DNA from: Locusta migratoria
Lineage: Eukaryota; Arthropoda; Insecta; Orthoptera; Acrididae
NCBI GenBank assembly: GCA_026315105.1
Contig: JAOYRU010000052.1
Location: 786,224 to 850,223, forward strand
Length of the DNA stretch: 64,000 nucleotides
Direction: 5' to 3'
The notes under the pieces: generated by a model
The model's database searches: none
What the model saw: only the letters and a program-made list of their open reading frames with translations
Told to the model about the DNA's origin: nothing
Made by a program: the position numbers and the translations under genes
Shown here: positions 32,763-42,000 of the stretch, one piece after another
How the letters are laid out: each line of letters starts with the position of its first letter
How positions within the stretch are numbered: the first letter of the stretch is position 1

Positions 32763-33374
32763 CCCCCCTGCGGGTTCGGGGGTAAGAATAGGCCCGCGGT
32801 ATTCCTGCCTGTCGTAAGAGGCGACTAAAAGGAGTCTTCATACTTTTCGGCTTCCCATCTGTGGTCCCCTATTTGGGTTTGACCCTCCATTTTTCAAAAT
32901 TTTTTCCGAAGAGCGAACCATTTGGGGAAGGACACCTTACGTGGTGCAACATGTAATTCTCGTGCTATGCCATCTTATGCACCCATCATGGAATGGACTT
33001 GCGACTGCAGCTTCTATGCTGCCATCGGGCATCCATTTCTTTTTCCATGCACGTTGCGTCCATTGTGCATGGATATCCCAGCACCCTCCATTATGATGGT
33101 TCACATAGCGCCAGAAAGCCAACACGGTAGCCAGTCCGTTGTGGTGGGGTCGTCATGTACCCTCTTGGCTGTAGCCCCCTGACAACGCAGGGATCGCTCT
33201 ACCGGTGCCAGAGCTGTAAGCTCCTCATGCAGGCCTAGGAGTAGATGCTTGTCGTCGTGAAGCATCGGGACTCCTGGCAACGGTCATCCTGCCAGGTGAC
33301 GTTGCTGTGGCTGGGTGGCGCCCATGAGGAGAGCCCCTGTTCGGAGTGGGTGGCATCGGGGCGGATGATTCGCA
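32763..33374 (+). promoter_or_regulatory. LINE copy 3 5' UTR with possible 5'-terminal pseudoknot
   Basis: Non-coding leader of 612 bp. It starts with six C residues. CCCCC (32764-32768) can pair with GGGGG (32778-32782), while GCGGG (32770-32774) can pair with CCCGC (32793-32797). The two stems interleave, which is an H-type pseudoknot arrangement. A little further on, a GTCGTAAGAGGCGACTAAAAGG block holds short inverted repeats (GTCG/CGAC, then GACT/AGTC). No TATA box was assigned. Short open frames inside the leader (for example at 32922) have no recognisable product. Confidence 0.7.
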
Positions 33375-34961
33375 ATGAAGCGAAACAAATCCAACCATCA
33401 AAATCCTGGCGTAACAGGTGTCTCGAAGCGTGGAAAGTACAATGCAGCGACTTATGATCCCTCATCGTTTCCTTCCCTGACTTCTTCTTGGCGGGAACGT
33501 GGGGGTCGACAGACTGAATCATATGTCCCGAAGTTTCTGGTCTGTACTAGGACAGATGGGGGATCCTTCCAGGCAACTAAGCCCATGTTCTTTGTTGAAC
33601 ATATTGAGGACAAGTTCGGTGAGGTTGCAGGAATTTCTAAGATGCGAGACGGATCGATTCTTATACAAGCAGAGTCCCCTGCACAGTCCCGTGCTCTACT
33701 CACATGCACTAAGCTTGGCGACGTGCCTGTCTCTGTAACGGCACATAAGACATTGAATCTGGTGCAGGGAGTCATTTTTCACCGTGACCTCTTGCTGCAG
33801 TCGGATGAGGAGTTGCGCGAAAACCTGCAACGGCGCGGTGTCCATTTTGTCCGCCGTGTCTTTCGGGGTTCGAAAGACAGTAGGGTGGCAACCGGGGCCT
33901 TCATCTTGGCCTTCGACGGCGATACCTTGCCCGAGAAGGTCAAGGTGATGGTATACAGATGTGATGTCCGACCGTACATCCCTCCACCCATGCGCTGTTT
34001 CAAGTGCTGGCGGTTTGGACACATGTCTTCCCGTTGCGACGCAGCCCCTATTTGTCGTGACTGTGGCCGTCCTGTACACCCCGATGCACCTTGTACCCCG
34101 CCACCTTCTTGTGTCAACTGCAGCGGCCATCACTCGCCTTGCTCACCGGACTGTCCCGCTTACCAAAGGGAGCGCAAGATCGTAGAGTATAAGACCCTCG
34201 ATCGCGTAAGTTACTCTGAGGCCCGCCGCAAGTATGAGAAGCTCCACCCGGTATCGATGATGACTACATATGCTGCTGCCACAGTGTCATCGCCTCCATC
34301 GAGGGCGGTTTCCCGACCCCCTATCACACCTTCTGTGGGCCCTTTGGGCCATCAGTTAATCTCCGCTCCCCAGACGCCAGGGGGAGCACCTTCTTCTGCG
34401 AGGCTTTTGCCTCCCCCTTCAACGGGGTCTTTGAACCCCGTCCCTCTGCCGGAGAAATGTCTTCCTTCTCCGGCTCTTCCTTCAGGGAAAGGGCCTGACG
34501 AGCCCCTTCCACCACCTCCTGCAGTTCCCACTGTGTCTGACACCCTGGATGTCAGTCGACCTATAGATGCACGGAAAGGGTCTCTTGAGGTCTCCGAAAC
34601 GCCAGTTTCGTCGCAGCCAAACGTCAGCCAGTGGTTCAAAGTCCAGGTACCCGCTGGTAGCCGGGCCTCCCCATCCGCGTCGACATCCGACGCCACTTCT
34701 GGGAAGCCCGCTCGAGCACCGAAGCCCAAACCCAAGCGGGAGCGGGCGAGAAAAAAGGATGTCCCTCAGGAGAAAGAGCTGGCGGCAAAGGCGGCTTCCT
34801 CGATGCCGTCCGCTACCAGTTCTGACTCAGACAATGAGGTCGAAATCCTTGTGTCTAAAGAGGACCTCGCTCTTACAGACACCCTAGACGCAATGGATAT
34901 GGACACCACAGACCCTCAGCGGGTGGCGGCAAGTGACACTGAGGCGCACCGCGTCTCTTAA
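33375..34961 (+). CDS. LINE ORF1, gag-like protein with three CCHC zinc knuckles (intact, 528 aa)
   Basis: RNA-binding ORF1 protein of copy 3. It starts MKRNKSNHQN, parallel to the MKR start of the other ORF1s. The conserved N-terminal region includes YDPSSFPSL, SPAQSRALL, HRDLLLQSDEELR and GAFILAFDGDTLPEKVKVMVYR. Zinc knuckles lie at residues 208-221 (CFKCWRFGHMSSRC), 227-240 (CRDCGRPVHPDAPC) and 246-260 (variant, CVNC...C). A Pro/Ser-rich low-complexity region (about 300-470) follows, then a basic stretch (PKPKPKRERARKKD) and an acidic tail (SDSDNEVEILVSKEDLALTDTLD). ORF1 stops at TAA 34959-34961, with only 8 nt before the ORF2 ATG. That spacing would suit termination-reinitiation, as known for some insect LINEs (inference). 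Confidence 0.96.
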   Translation: MKRNKSNHQNPGVTGVSKRGKYNAATYDPSSFPSLTSSWRERGGRQTESYVPKFLVCTRTDGGSFQATKPMFFVEHIEDKFGEVAGISKMRDGSILIQAESPAQSRALLTCTKLGDVPVSVTAHKTLNLVQGVIFHRDLLLQSDEELRENLQRRGVHFVRRVFRGSKDSRVATGAFILAFDGDTLPEKVKVMVYRCDVRPYIPPPMRCFKCWRFGHMSSRCDAAPICRDCGRPVHPDAPCTPPPSCVNCSGHHSPCSPDCPAYQRERKIVEYKTLDRVSYSEARRKYEKLHPVSMMTTYAAATVSSPPSRAVSRPPITPSVGPLGHQLISAPQTPGGAPSSARLLPPPSTGSLNPVPLPEKCLPSPALPSGKGPDEPLPPPPAVPTVSDTLDVSRPIDARKGSLEVSETPVSSQPNVSQWFKVQVPAGSRASPSASTSDATSGKPARAPKPKPKRERARKKDVPQEKELAAKAASSMPSATSSDSDNEVEILVSKEDLALTDTLDAMDMDTTDPQRVAASDTEAHRVS

Positions 34962-34969
34962 TCACTTTC

Positions 34970-37900
34970 ATGCCTCCCCAGTCCTTAGGCAGCACTTTCC
35001 TCCAGTGGAATTGCGGCGGTTATTTTTCCCACCTAGCAGAGCTGAAACAACTTTTAAGCTCTTCTCATGTACTGTGCGTTGCCCTCCAGGAAACCTGGCT
35101 TCCGGCAACGCGAACCCCAGCCCTTCGTGGCTATCGTGGGTTTTATACGAATCGTCTTTTATATGACAGAGCATCTGGTGGCCTCTCCATTCATGTCATC
35201 AACTCTGCCTACAGTGAAGCTGTGCCCCTTCAAACACCTTTGGAGGCAGTGGCTGTTCGGATCAGGACACCACTAGCTATAACCGTCTGCAGTGTTTATC
35301 TTCCACCTGATGGTGCAATCCCCTGCCACATGTTAGCTGCACTGATTGCTCAGCTCCCCCCACCCTTCCTCATCATGGGCGATTTCAACGCCCATAACAC
35401 TTTGTGGGGTGGCGACATGACTACTGGCCGAGGTAGAGAGGTTGAACATCTTGTCTCCCAGCTCGATCTTTGTATTTTAAATACAGGTGCTCCCACGCAT
35501 TTCAGTGTGGCACACGGCACCTACTCGGCCATCGACCTCTCTATTTGCACCCCTGGCCTCGTACCATCTCTTCATTGGAGAGTGCATGACGACTTGTGTG
35601 GCAGTGATCACTTTACGATTTTTTTGTCACTGCCCCATCGTCATTGCCCTAGCCGTTTGCCCCGTTGGGCTCTTAACAAAGCTGACTGGGATGCATTTAC
35701 AACTGCTGCCACTGTTCGATATTTGCCGGACACTAACATTGATGTGGTGGTCGATACTTTAACAGACGTCATTGTCTCTGCAGCTCAGTCTGCAATCCCG
35801 TCTTCTTCTGGTTCGTCCCGGCAGAGGTCCGTGCCCTGGTGGTCGCCGGAAATCGCTGCCGCAATCAGAGACCGTAGGCGAGCTCTTCAGCGTCACAAAC
35901 GGCACCCATCAGTGGCCAACCTCATCGCTTTCAAGCGACTTCGTGCCAAGGCTCGGCAACTCATCAAACGAGCCAAACAAGAATGTTGGGAGAGGTATGT
36001 CTCGACCTTAGGTTCTCGTGTCTCTCCATCTCAGGTGTGGACTAAGATCAGGCGCCTCTATGGCCACCAGCCTCCTGTTAGCGTCCCTGGGCTTTCTATC
36101 AATGGAGCTATGTGTACAGACCCGACTGTGATCGCTGAACATCTTGCTGATCACTTCGCTAGGTGCTCTGCATCTGCTAACTACAGTGCAGCATTTCGCT
36201 CCCGCATGGAGCGTGTGGAGCGACAGCGCCTCTCCTTTGCGACGCGCCGTCGGGAGTCCTACAACGCCCCGTTTACCGAAAGTGAGCTGCTTAGTGCCTT
36301 GGCCAATTGCCCAGATACGGCTCCCGGTCCCGACCGTGTCCATGCACAGATGCTCAAACACCTCTCGCGGGATTCTCAGCGCCATGTCCTCGACATATTC
36401 AACCGCATTTGGGGTGGTGGCGAGTTTCCGTCCCAGTGGCGGGAAGCCGTCGTCATACCGGTGCTGAAGCCTGGCAGGGACCCACTGGAGGTTGACAGTT
36501 ATCGTCCCATCTGCCTGACCAACGTTCTCTGCAAGTTGCTCGAACGTATTGTCGCACGTCGCTTGACTTGGGTGCTCGAGTCACGGGGCCTTCTGGCGCC
36601 ATCGCAGGGTGGATTCCGCCAGGGTCGTTCAACGACAGATAATCTGGTGTGCTTGGAGTCAGCGGTTCGGACAGCTTTTTCCCGTCGTCAGCACCTCATT
36701 GCAGTTTTCTTTGACCTTCAGAAGGCCTACGATACTACATGGCGGCGTCACATCCTTGCTACGCTGCATGAGTGGGGCCTTCGGGGGTCACTTCCCATCT
36801 TCATTGCAAATTTCCTCCGACTCCGCACGTTTCGGGTCCGAGTCGGTGTTGCCCATAGTTCGCCCCATATCCAGGAAAATGGGGTCCCACAGGGGTCTGT
36901 GCTGAGTGTCTCACTGTTTTTGGTGGCCATTAATGGCCTGGCTGCTGCTGTGGGTTCATCGGTGTCTCCTTCCCTGTACGCCGATGATTTTTGCATATCT
37001 TTCTGCTCCACCACAACAAGTGCTGCTGAACGCCGACTCCAGGCGGCCATCCGCCAGGCACACATGTGGGCTCAGCATCATGGCTTCCAGTTTTCCGCCG
37101 GCAAAACACGTGTAATGCACTTTTGTCGGCGTCGGACGGTGCACCCCCACCCTGAACTCTATCTTGACGGCCAACTGCTTCCTGTTGTGGACACCCACCG
37201 ATTCCTCGGCCTGATTTTTGATGCCCGACTGACCTGGCTCCCTCATATTCGTTTTCTGAAACGGGAGTGCGGGCGACATCTTAACGCCCTTCGATGTTTG
37301 GGCCATACCGCATGGGGAGCTGACCGCTCCACCCTGCTGCGGCTCTATACAGCCTTGGTGCAGTCGCGTATAGATTATGGGTGCCTCGCTTATGGCTCTG
37401 CAGCACCTTCAGCGTTGCGCCTATTGGACCCTATTCACCACTGTGGGGTTCGAATTGCCACGGGAGCCTTCCGAACCAGCCCTGTGGCCAGTCTTCTAGC
37501 GGAGGCCGGGGTACCCCCACTACGGGTCCGCCGCCAGCAACTGTTGACAGCGTATGCAGCCCGCGTCTATAGTTCCAAAGGACATCCCAACTACCGCCTC
37601 CTTTTTTCTACTGTGGCTGTTCGTCACCAGCAGCAGCGCCCCAAGTCAGGACACACAATAGCCGTCCGCGTGCAGTCCCTGCTGGGGGAGCTTGAGTCCT
37701 ATCCTCTACCACCTCCATTTCGGGCCCATTCACGCACACCTCCATGGTGCCTGCCACGGCCATGTCTTCGTTTAGACTTGGCCCACGGGCGCAAGGACTC
37801 GCTTCCCCCTGAGGCTCTCCGTCGCCAGTTCCTTGCTGTCGTTGCTGAGCACCCCGGCTACGACATTGTTTATACGGACGGCTCGATGGTAAACGGCCGC

Positions 37901-38668
37901 ATTGGCCTTGCCTACGTACATGGTGACCATGTTGAGCAGCTGTCTCTGCCAGAAGGCTGCAGTGTTCTTACTGCAGAACTGGTGGCCATCTTCCGTGCCC
38001 TCGAGCATATGCGTTCCTGCTCAGGTGAGTCTTTCCTTCTTTGTAGTGACTCCCTGAGTAGTTTACGTGCTCTGGAACAGTGTTATCCGCGTTCGCCATT
38101 GGTGATGGCCATCCGAGTGGCTGTTTCTGCCCTTGTTCAGTCTGGCAGATCAGTGGTGTTCCTTTGGTCTCCGGGTCACGTCGGCATCCCAGGCAACGAA
38201 CGTGCCGATGGGCTTGCCAAACAGGCGGTTACTGCCTCTGTCTTACAGATCGGCCTCCCAGTTTCAGATATCCGTACCTTGTTGCGCCGTCGGGTACTTC
38301 GACTTTGGGATGCTGAATGGCGCAACCTGAGCACGCCCAACAAGCTTCGGGTTGTCAAGGAGACCACGGCTGCGTGGCGCTCCTCAATGCGGGCCTCTCG
38401 CCGGGACTCAGTAGTCCTGTGCCGGCTCCGCATTGGCCATACTTGGCTGACCCACGGCCATCTCCTGCGCGGTGAGGACCCGCCTCGTTGTCGTTGTGGT
38501 TCTCCCTTGACAGTGTCCCACATTTTAACGGACTGTCGTCTTTTAGCCGCCCTGCGGCGGGATTTTAATCTTCCTGCAATTTTATCTGACGTTTTATGTA
38601 ACGATGCCAATATGGCTGATTCTGTTTTAGGTTTTATTCGTAACAGCGGTTTTTACAAATCTATATGA
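34970..38668 (+). CDS. LINE ORF2: AP endonuclease, reverse transcriptase and RNase H polyprotein (intact, 1232 aa)
   Basis: Enzyme of target-primed reverse transcription: it nicks genomic DNA, copies the element RNA from the 3' nick, and can degrade RNA in the hybrid. Endonuclease 1-220: N14 (WNCGG), E41 (QETW), GDFNAHN 137-143, D189 (AIDLS), SDH 212-214. Reverse transcriptase about 490-760: VLKPG, YRPICLTNVLCK, QGGFR, D582 in FFDLQKAYD, GVPQGSVLS, YADD 670-673. RNase H 960-1090: D970 (YTDGS), E1003 (TAEL), D1027 (CSDS), D1080 (NERAD), plus WSPGHVGIPGN. A C-terminal C-x-C-x7-H-x4-C motif spans C1174-C1189. The ATG at 34970 is chosen because it follows the ORF1 stop by 8 nt and gives 10 residues before LQWNCGG, as in copy 2b. 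No stop, frameshift or missing catalytic residue was found. Confidence 0.97.
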   Translation: MPPQSLGSTFLQWNCGGYFSHLAELKQLLSSSHVLCVALQETWLPATRTPALRGYRGFYTNRLLYDRASGGLSIHVINSAYSEAVPLQTPLEAVAVRIRTPLAITVCSVYLPPDGAIPCHMLAALIAQLPPPFLIMGDFNAHNTLWGGDMTTGRGREVEHLVSQLDLCILNTGAPTHFSVAHGTYSAIDLSICTPGLVPSLHWRVHDDLCGSDHFTIFLSLPHRHCPSRLPRWALNKADWDAFTTAATVRYLPDTNIDVVVDTLTDVIVSAAQSAIPSSSGSSRQRSVPWWSPEIAAAIRDRRRALQRHKRHPSVANLIAFKRLRAKARQLIKRAKQECWERYVSTLGSRVSPSQVWTKIRRLYGHQPPVSVPGLSINGAMCTDPTVIAEHLADHFARCSASANYSAAFRSRMERVERQRLSFATRRRESYNAPFTESELLSALANCPDTAPGPDRVHAQMLKHLSRDSQRHVLDIFNRIWGGGEFPSQWREAVVIPVLKPGRDPLEVDSYRPICLTNVLCKLLERIVARRLTWVLESRGLLAPSQGGFRQGRSTTDNLVCLESAVRTAFSRRQHLIAVFFDLQKAYDTTWRRHILATLHEWGLRGSLPIFIANFLRLRTFRVRVGVAHSSPHIQENGVPQGSVLSVSLFLVAINGLAAAVGSSVSPSLYADDFCISFCSTTTSAAERRLQAAIRQAHMWAQHHGFQFSAGKTRVMHFCRRRTVHPHPELYLDGQLLPVVDTHRFLGLIFDARLTWLPHIRFLKRECGRHLNALRCLGHTAWGADRSTLLRLYTALVQSRIDYGCLAYGSAAPSALRLLDPIHHCGVRIATGAFRTSPVASLLAEAGVPPLRVRRQQLLTAYAARVYSSKGHPNYRLLFSTVAVRHQQQRPKSGHTIAVRVQSLLGELESYPLPPPFRAHSRTPPWCLPRPCLRLDLAHGRKDSLPPEALRRQFLAVVAEHPGYDIVYTDGSMVNGRIGLAYVHGDHVEQLSLPEGCSVLTAELVAIFRALEHMRSCSGESFLLCSDSLSSLRALEQCYPRSPLVMAIRVAVSALVQSGRSVVFLWSPGHVGIPGNERADGLAKQAVTASVLQIGLPVSDIRTLLRRRVLRLWDAEWRNLSTPNKLRVVKETTAAWRSSMRASRRDSVVLCRLRIGHTWLTHGHLLRGEDPPRCRCGSPLTVSHILTDCRLLAALRRDFNLPAILSDVLCNDANMADSVLGFIRNSGFYKSI

Positions 38669-38990
38669 AGTTTGTGTTGCCCCGTGGGTGACCCTTCCCA
38701 TTTTATTCTCATGGTCGGTCAACCACGAACTTTGACTTTGTCATTTCATTTCCACACTTGTTTGCTGTTTCCGTGTGATTGTGTCCTATCATGTTGTCTC
38801 CCGCCTTGTAGTCCTTTGTCAAATTCGTTCACATTTTATTGATTGAGTGGGGTTTTCCTCCCGTAAAAGTTTTAACTCTGGGCGGACATTTCAGGGTTTC
38901 CACACTTCTCTAGCTCTGTGATGGAATGGGGGACTGATGACCTCCGCAGTTTTGTCCCCCTAAAACATCAAACCAACCAACCAACCAACC
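38669..38990 (+). other. LINE copy 3 3' UTR with two stem-loops and AACC tail
   Basis: The first stem-loop lies 15 nt after the ORF2 stop: arms 38684-38693 and 38717-38726 pair at 9 of 10 positions. The terminal stem-loop has 7 perfect base pairs: GGGGGAC 38928-38934 with GTCCCCC 38954-38960. The tail is (CCAA)n or (AACC)n simple sequence at about 38970-38990. No AATAAA signal is seen near the end, as usual for elements whose 3' end is defined by the RT. Confidence 0.8.
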
Positions 38991-39071
38991 GTCGTCTGTA
39001 TAGGCTCCCAGGGTCCTTATATAGTAATGAGAGCGTTTGCAGGGAAACGCACAATAATGCAAATAACGAAA
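38991..39071 (+). repeat. 81-bp satellite segment duplicated on the other side of LINE copy 3 (right copy)
   Basis: Matches 32682-32762 with one mismatch and is directly attached to the LINE tail. It is the first piece of array C, so array C starts in mid-monomer. Confidence 0.8.
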
Positions 39072-42000
39072 TAAATGCAAATTTCTCTTTTAAATAGTTT
39101 TTTATTATCATGTACTACCATTTTAGAGGTCAATCACATTGCAGACTAGTCGCCATTGCAGCTCACTGCCCTCCAGCGTCCATTCTGTCGTCTGTATAGG
39201 CTCCCAGGGTCCTTATATAGTAATGAGAGCGTTTGCAGGGAAACGCACAATAATGCAAATAACGAAATAAATGCAAATTTCTCTTTTAAATAGTTTTTTA
39301 TTATCATGTACTACCATTTTAGAGGTCAATCACATTGCAGACTAGTCGCCATTGCAGCTCACTGCCCTCCAGCGTCCATTCTGTCGTCTGTATAGGCTCC
39401 CAGGGTCCTTATATAGTAATGAGAGCGTTTGCAGGGAAACGCACAATAATGCAAATAACGAAATAAATGCAAATTTCTCTTTTAAATAGTTTTTTATTAT
39501 CATGTACTACCATTTTAGAGGTCAATCACATTGCAGACTAGTCGCCATTGCAGCTCACTGCCCTCCAGCGTCCATTCTGTCGTCTGTATAGGCTCCCAGG
39601 GTCCTTATATAGTAATGAGAGCGTTTGCAGGGAAACGCACAATAATGCAAATAACGAAATAAATGCAAATTTCTCTTTTAAATAGTTTTTTATTATCATG
39701 TACTACCATTTTACAGGTCAATCACATTGCAGACTAGTCGCCATTGCAGCTCACTGCCCTCCAGCGTCCATTCTGTCGTCTGTATAGGCTCCCAGGGTCC
39801 TTATATAGTAATGAGAGCGTTTGCAGGGAAACGCACAATAATGCAAATAACGAAATAAATGCAAATTTCTCTTTTAAATAGTTTTTTATTATCATGTACT
39901 ACCATTTTACAGGTCAATCACATTGCAGACTAGTCGCCATTGCAGCTCACTGCCCTCCAGCGTCCATTCTGTCGTCTGTATAGGCTCCCAGGGTCCTTAT
40001 ATAGTAATGAGAGCGTTTGCAGGGAAACGCACAATAATGCAAATAACGAAATAAATGCAAATTTCTCTTTTAAATAGTTTTTTATTATCATGTACTACCA
40101 TTTAAGAGGTCAATCACATTTCTGACTAGTCGCCATTGCAGCTCACTGCCCTCCAGCGTCCATTCTGTCGTCTGTATAGGCTCCCAGGGTCCTTATATAG
40201 TAATGAGAGCGTTTGCAGGGAAACGCACAATAATGCAAATAACGAAATAAATGCAAATTTCTCTTTTAAATAGTTTTTTATTATCATGTACTACCAATTT
40301 AGAGGTCAATCACATTGCAGACTAGTCGCCATTGCAGCTCACTGCCCTCCAGCGTCCATTCTGTCGTCTGTATAGGTTCCCAGGGTCCTTATATAGTAAT
40401 GAGAGCGTTTGCAGGGAAACGCACAATAATGCAAATAACGAAATAAATGCAAATTTCTCTTTTAAATAGTTTTTTGTTATCATGTACTACCAATTTAGAG
40501 GTCAATCACATTGCAGACTAGTCGCCATTGCAGCTCACTGCCCTCCAGCGTCCATTCTGTCGTCTGTATAGGCTCCCAGGGTCCTTATATAGTAATGAGA
40601 GCGTTTGCAGGGAAACGCACAATAATGCAAATAACGAAATAAATGCAAATTTCTCTTTTAAATAGTTTTTTATTATCATGTACTACCATTTTAGAGGTCA
40701 ATCACATTGCAGACTAGTCGCCATTGCAGCTCTTTGCCCTCCAGCGTCCATTCTGTCGTCTGTATAGGCTCCCAGGGTCCTTATATAGTAATGAGATCGT
40801 TTGCAGGGAAACGCACAATAACGCAAATAACGAAATAATTGCAAATTTCTCTTTTAAATAGTTTTTTATTATCATGTACTACCATTTAAGAGGTCAATCA
40901 CATTTCTGACTAGTCGCCACTGCAGCTCACTGCCCTCCGGCGTCCATTCTGTCGTCTGTATAGGCTCCCAGGGTCCTTATATAGTAATGAGAGCGTTTGC
41001 AGGGAAACGCACAATAATGCAAATAACGAAATAAATGCAAATTTCTCTTTTAAATAGTTTTTTATTATCATGTACTACCATTTTAGAGGTCAATCACATT
41101 TCTGACTAGTCGCCATTGCAGCTCACTGCCCTCCGGCGTCCATTCTGTCGTCTGTATAGGCTCCCAGGGTCCTTATATAGTAATGAGAGCGTTTGCAGGG
41201 AAACGCACAATAATGCAAATAACGAAATAAATGCAAATTTCTCTTTTAAATAGTTTTTTATTATCATGTACTACCATTTAAGAGGTCAATCACATTTCTG
41301 ACTAGTCGCCACTGCAGCTCACTGCCCTCCGGCGTCCATTCTGTCGTCTGTATAGGCTCCCAGGTTCCTTATATAGTAATGAGAGCGTTTGCAGGGAAAC
41401 GCACAATAATGCAAATAACGAAATAAATGCAAATTTCTCTTTTAAATAGTTTTTTATTATCATGTACTACCATTAAAGAGGTCAATCACATTTCTGACTA
41501 GTCGCCATTGCAGCTCACTGCCCTCCGGCGTCCATTCTGTCGTCTGTATAGGCTCCCAGGGTCCTTATATAGTAATGAGAGCGTTTGCAGGGAAACGCAC
41601 AATAATGCAAATAACGAAATAAATGCAAATTTCTCTTTTAAATAGTTTTTTATTATCATGTACTACCATTTTAGAGGTCAATCACATTTCTGACTAGTCG
41701 CCACTGCAGCTCACTGCCCTCCGGCGTCCATTCTGTCGTCTGTATAGGCTCCCAGGGTCCTTATATAGTAATGAGAGCGTTTGCAGGGAAACGCACAATA
41801 ATGCAAATAACGAAATAAATGCAAATTTCTCTTTTAAATAGTTTTTTTATTATCATGTACTACCATTTTAGAGGTCAATCACATTGCAGACTAGTCGCCA
41901 TTGCAGCTCACTGCCCTCCAGCGTCCATTCTGTCATCTGTATAGGCTCCCAGGGTCCTTATATAGTAATGAGAGCGTTTGCAGGGAAACGCACAATAATG

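Larger units (their letters stand above)
32763..38990 (+). mobile_element. LINE copy 3: full-length, coding-intact non-LTR retrotransposon
   Basis: Complete element of about 6.2 kb: 5' UTR (32763-33374), ORF1 (33375-34961), ORF2 (34970-38668), 3' UTR and AACC-repeat tail ending at 38990. Both ORFs are uninterrupted and all expected catalytic residues are present, so it may be autonomous. Its 5' UTR is unrelated by eye to that of copies 2a and 2b, and the proteins are clearly diverged, so it is a different family of the same group (APE endonuclease, RT, RNase H). It is flanked by an 81-bp imperfect satellite duplication. Confidence 0.96.

Noticed and set aside
32922..33182. Small open frame in the copy 3 5' UTR (86 codons)
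   Set aside because: It has no recognisable domain, sits in the leader before ORF1 and is absent from the copy 2 leader; treated as chance.
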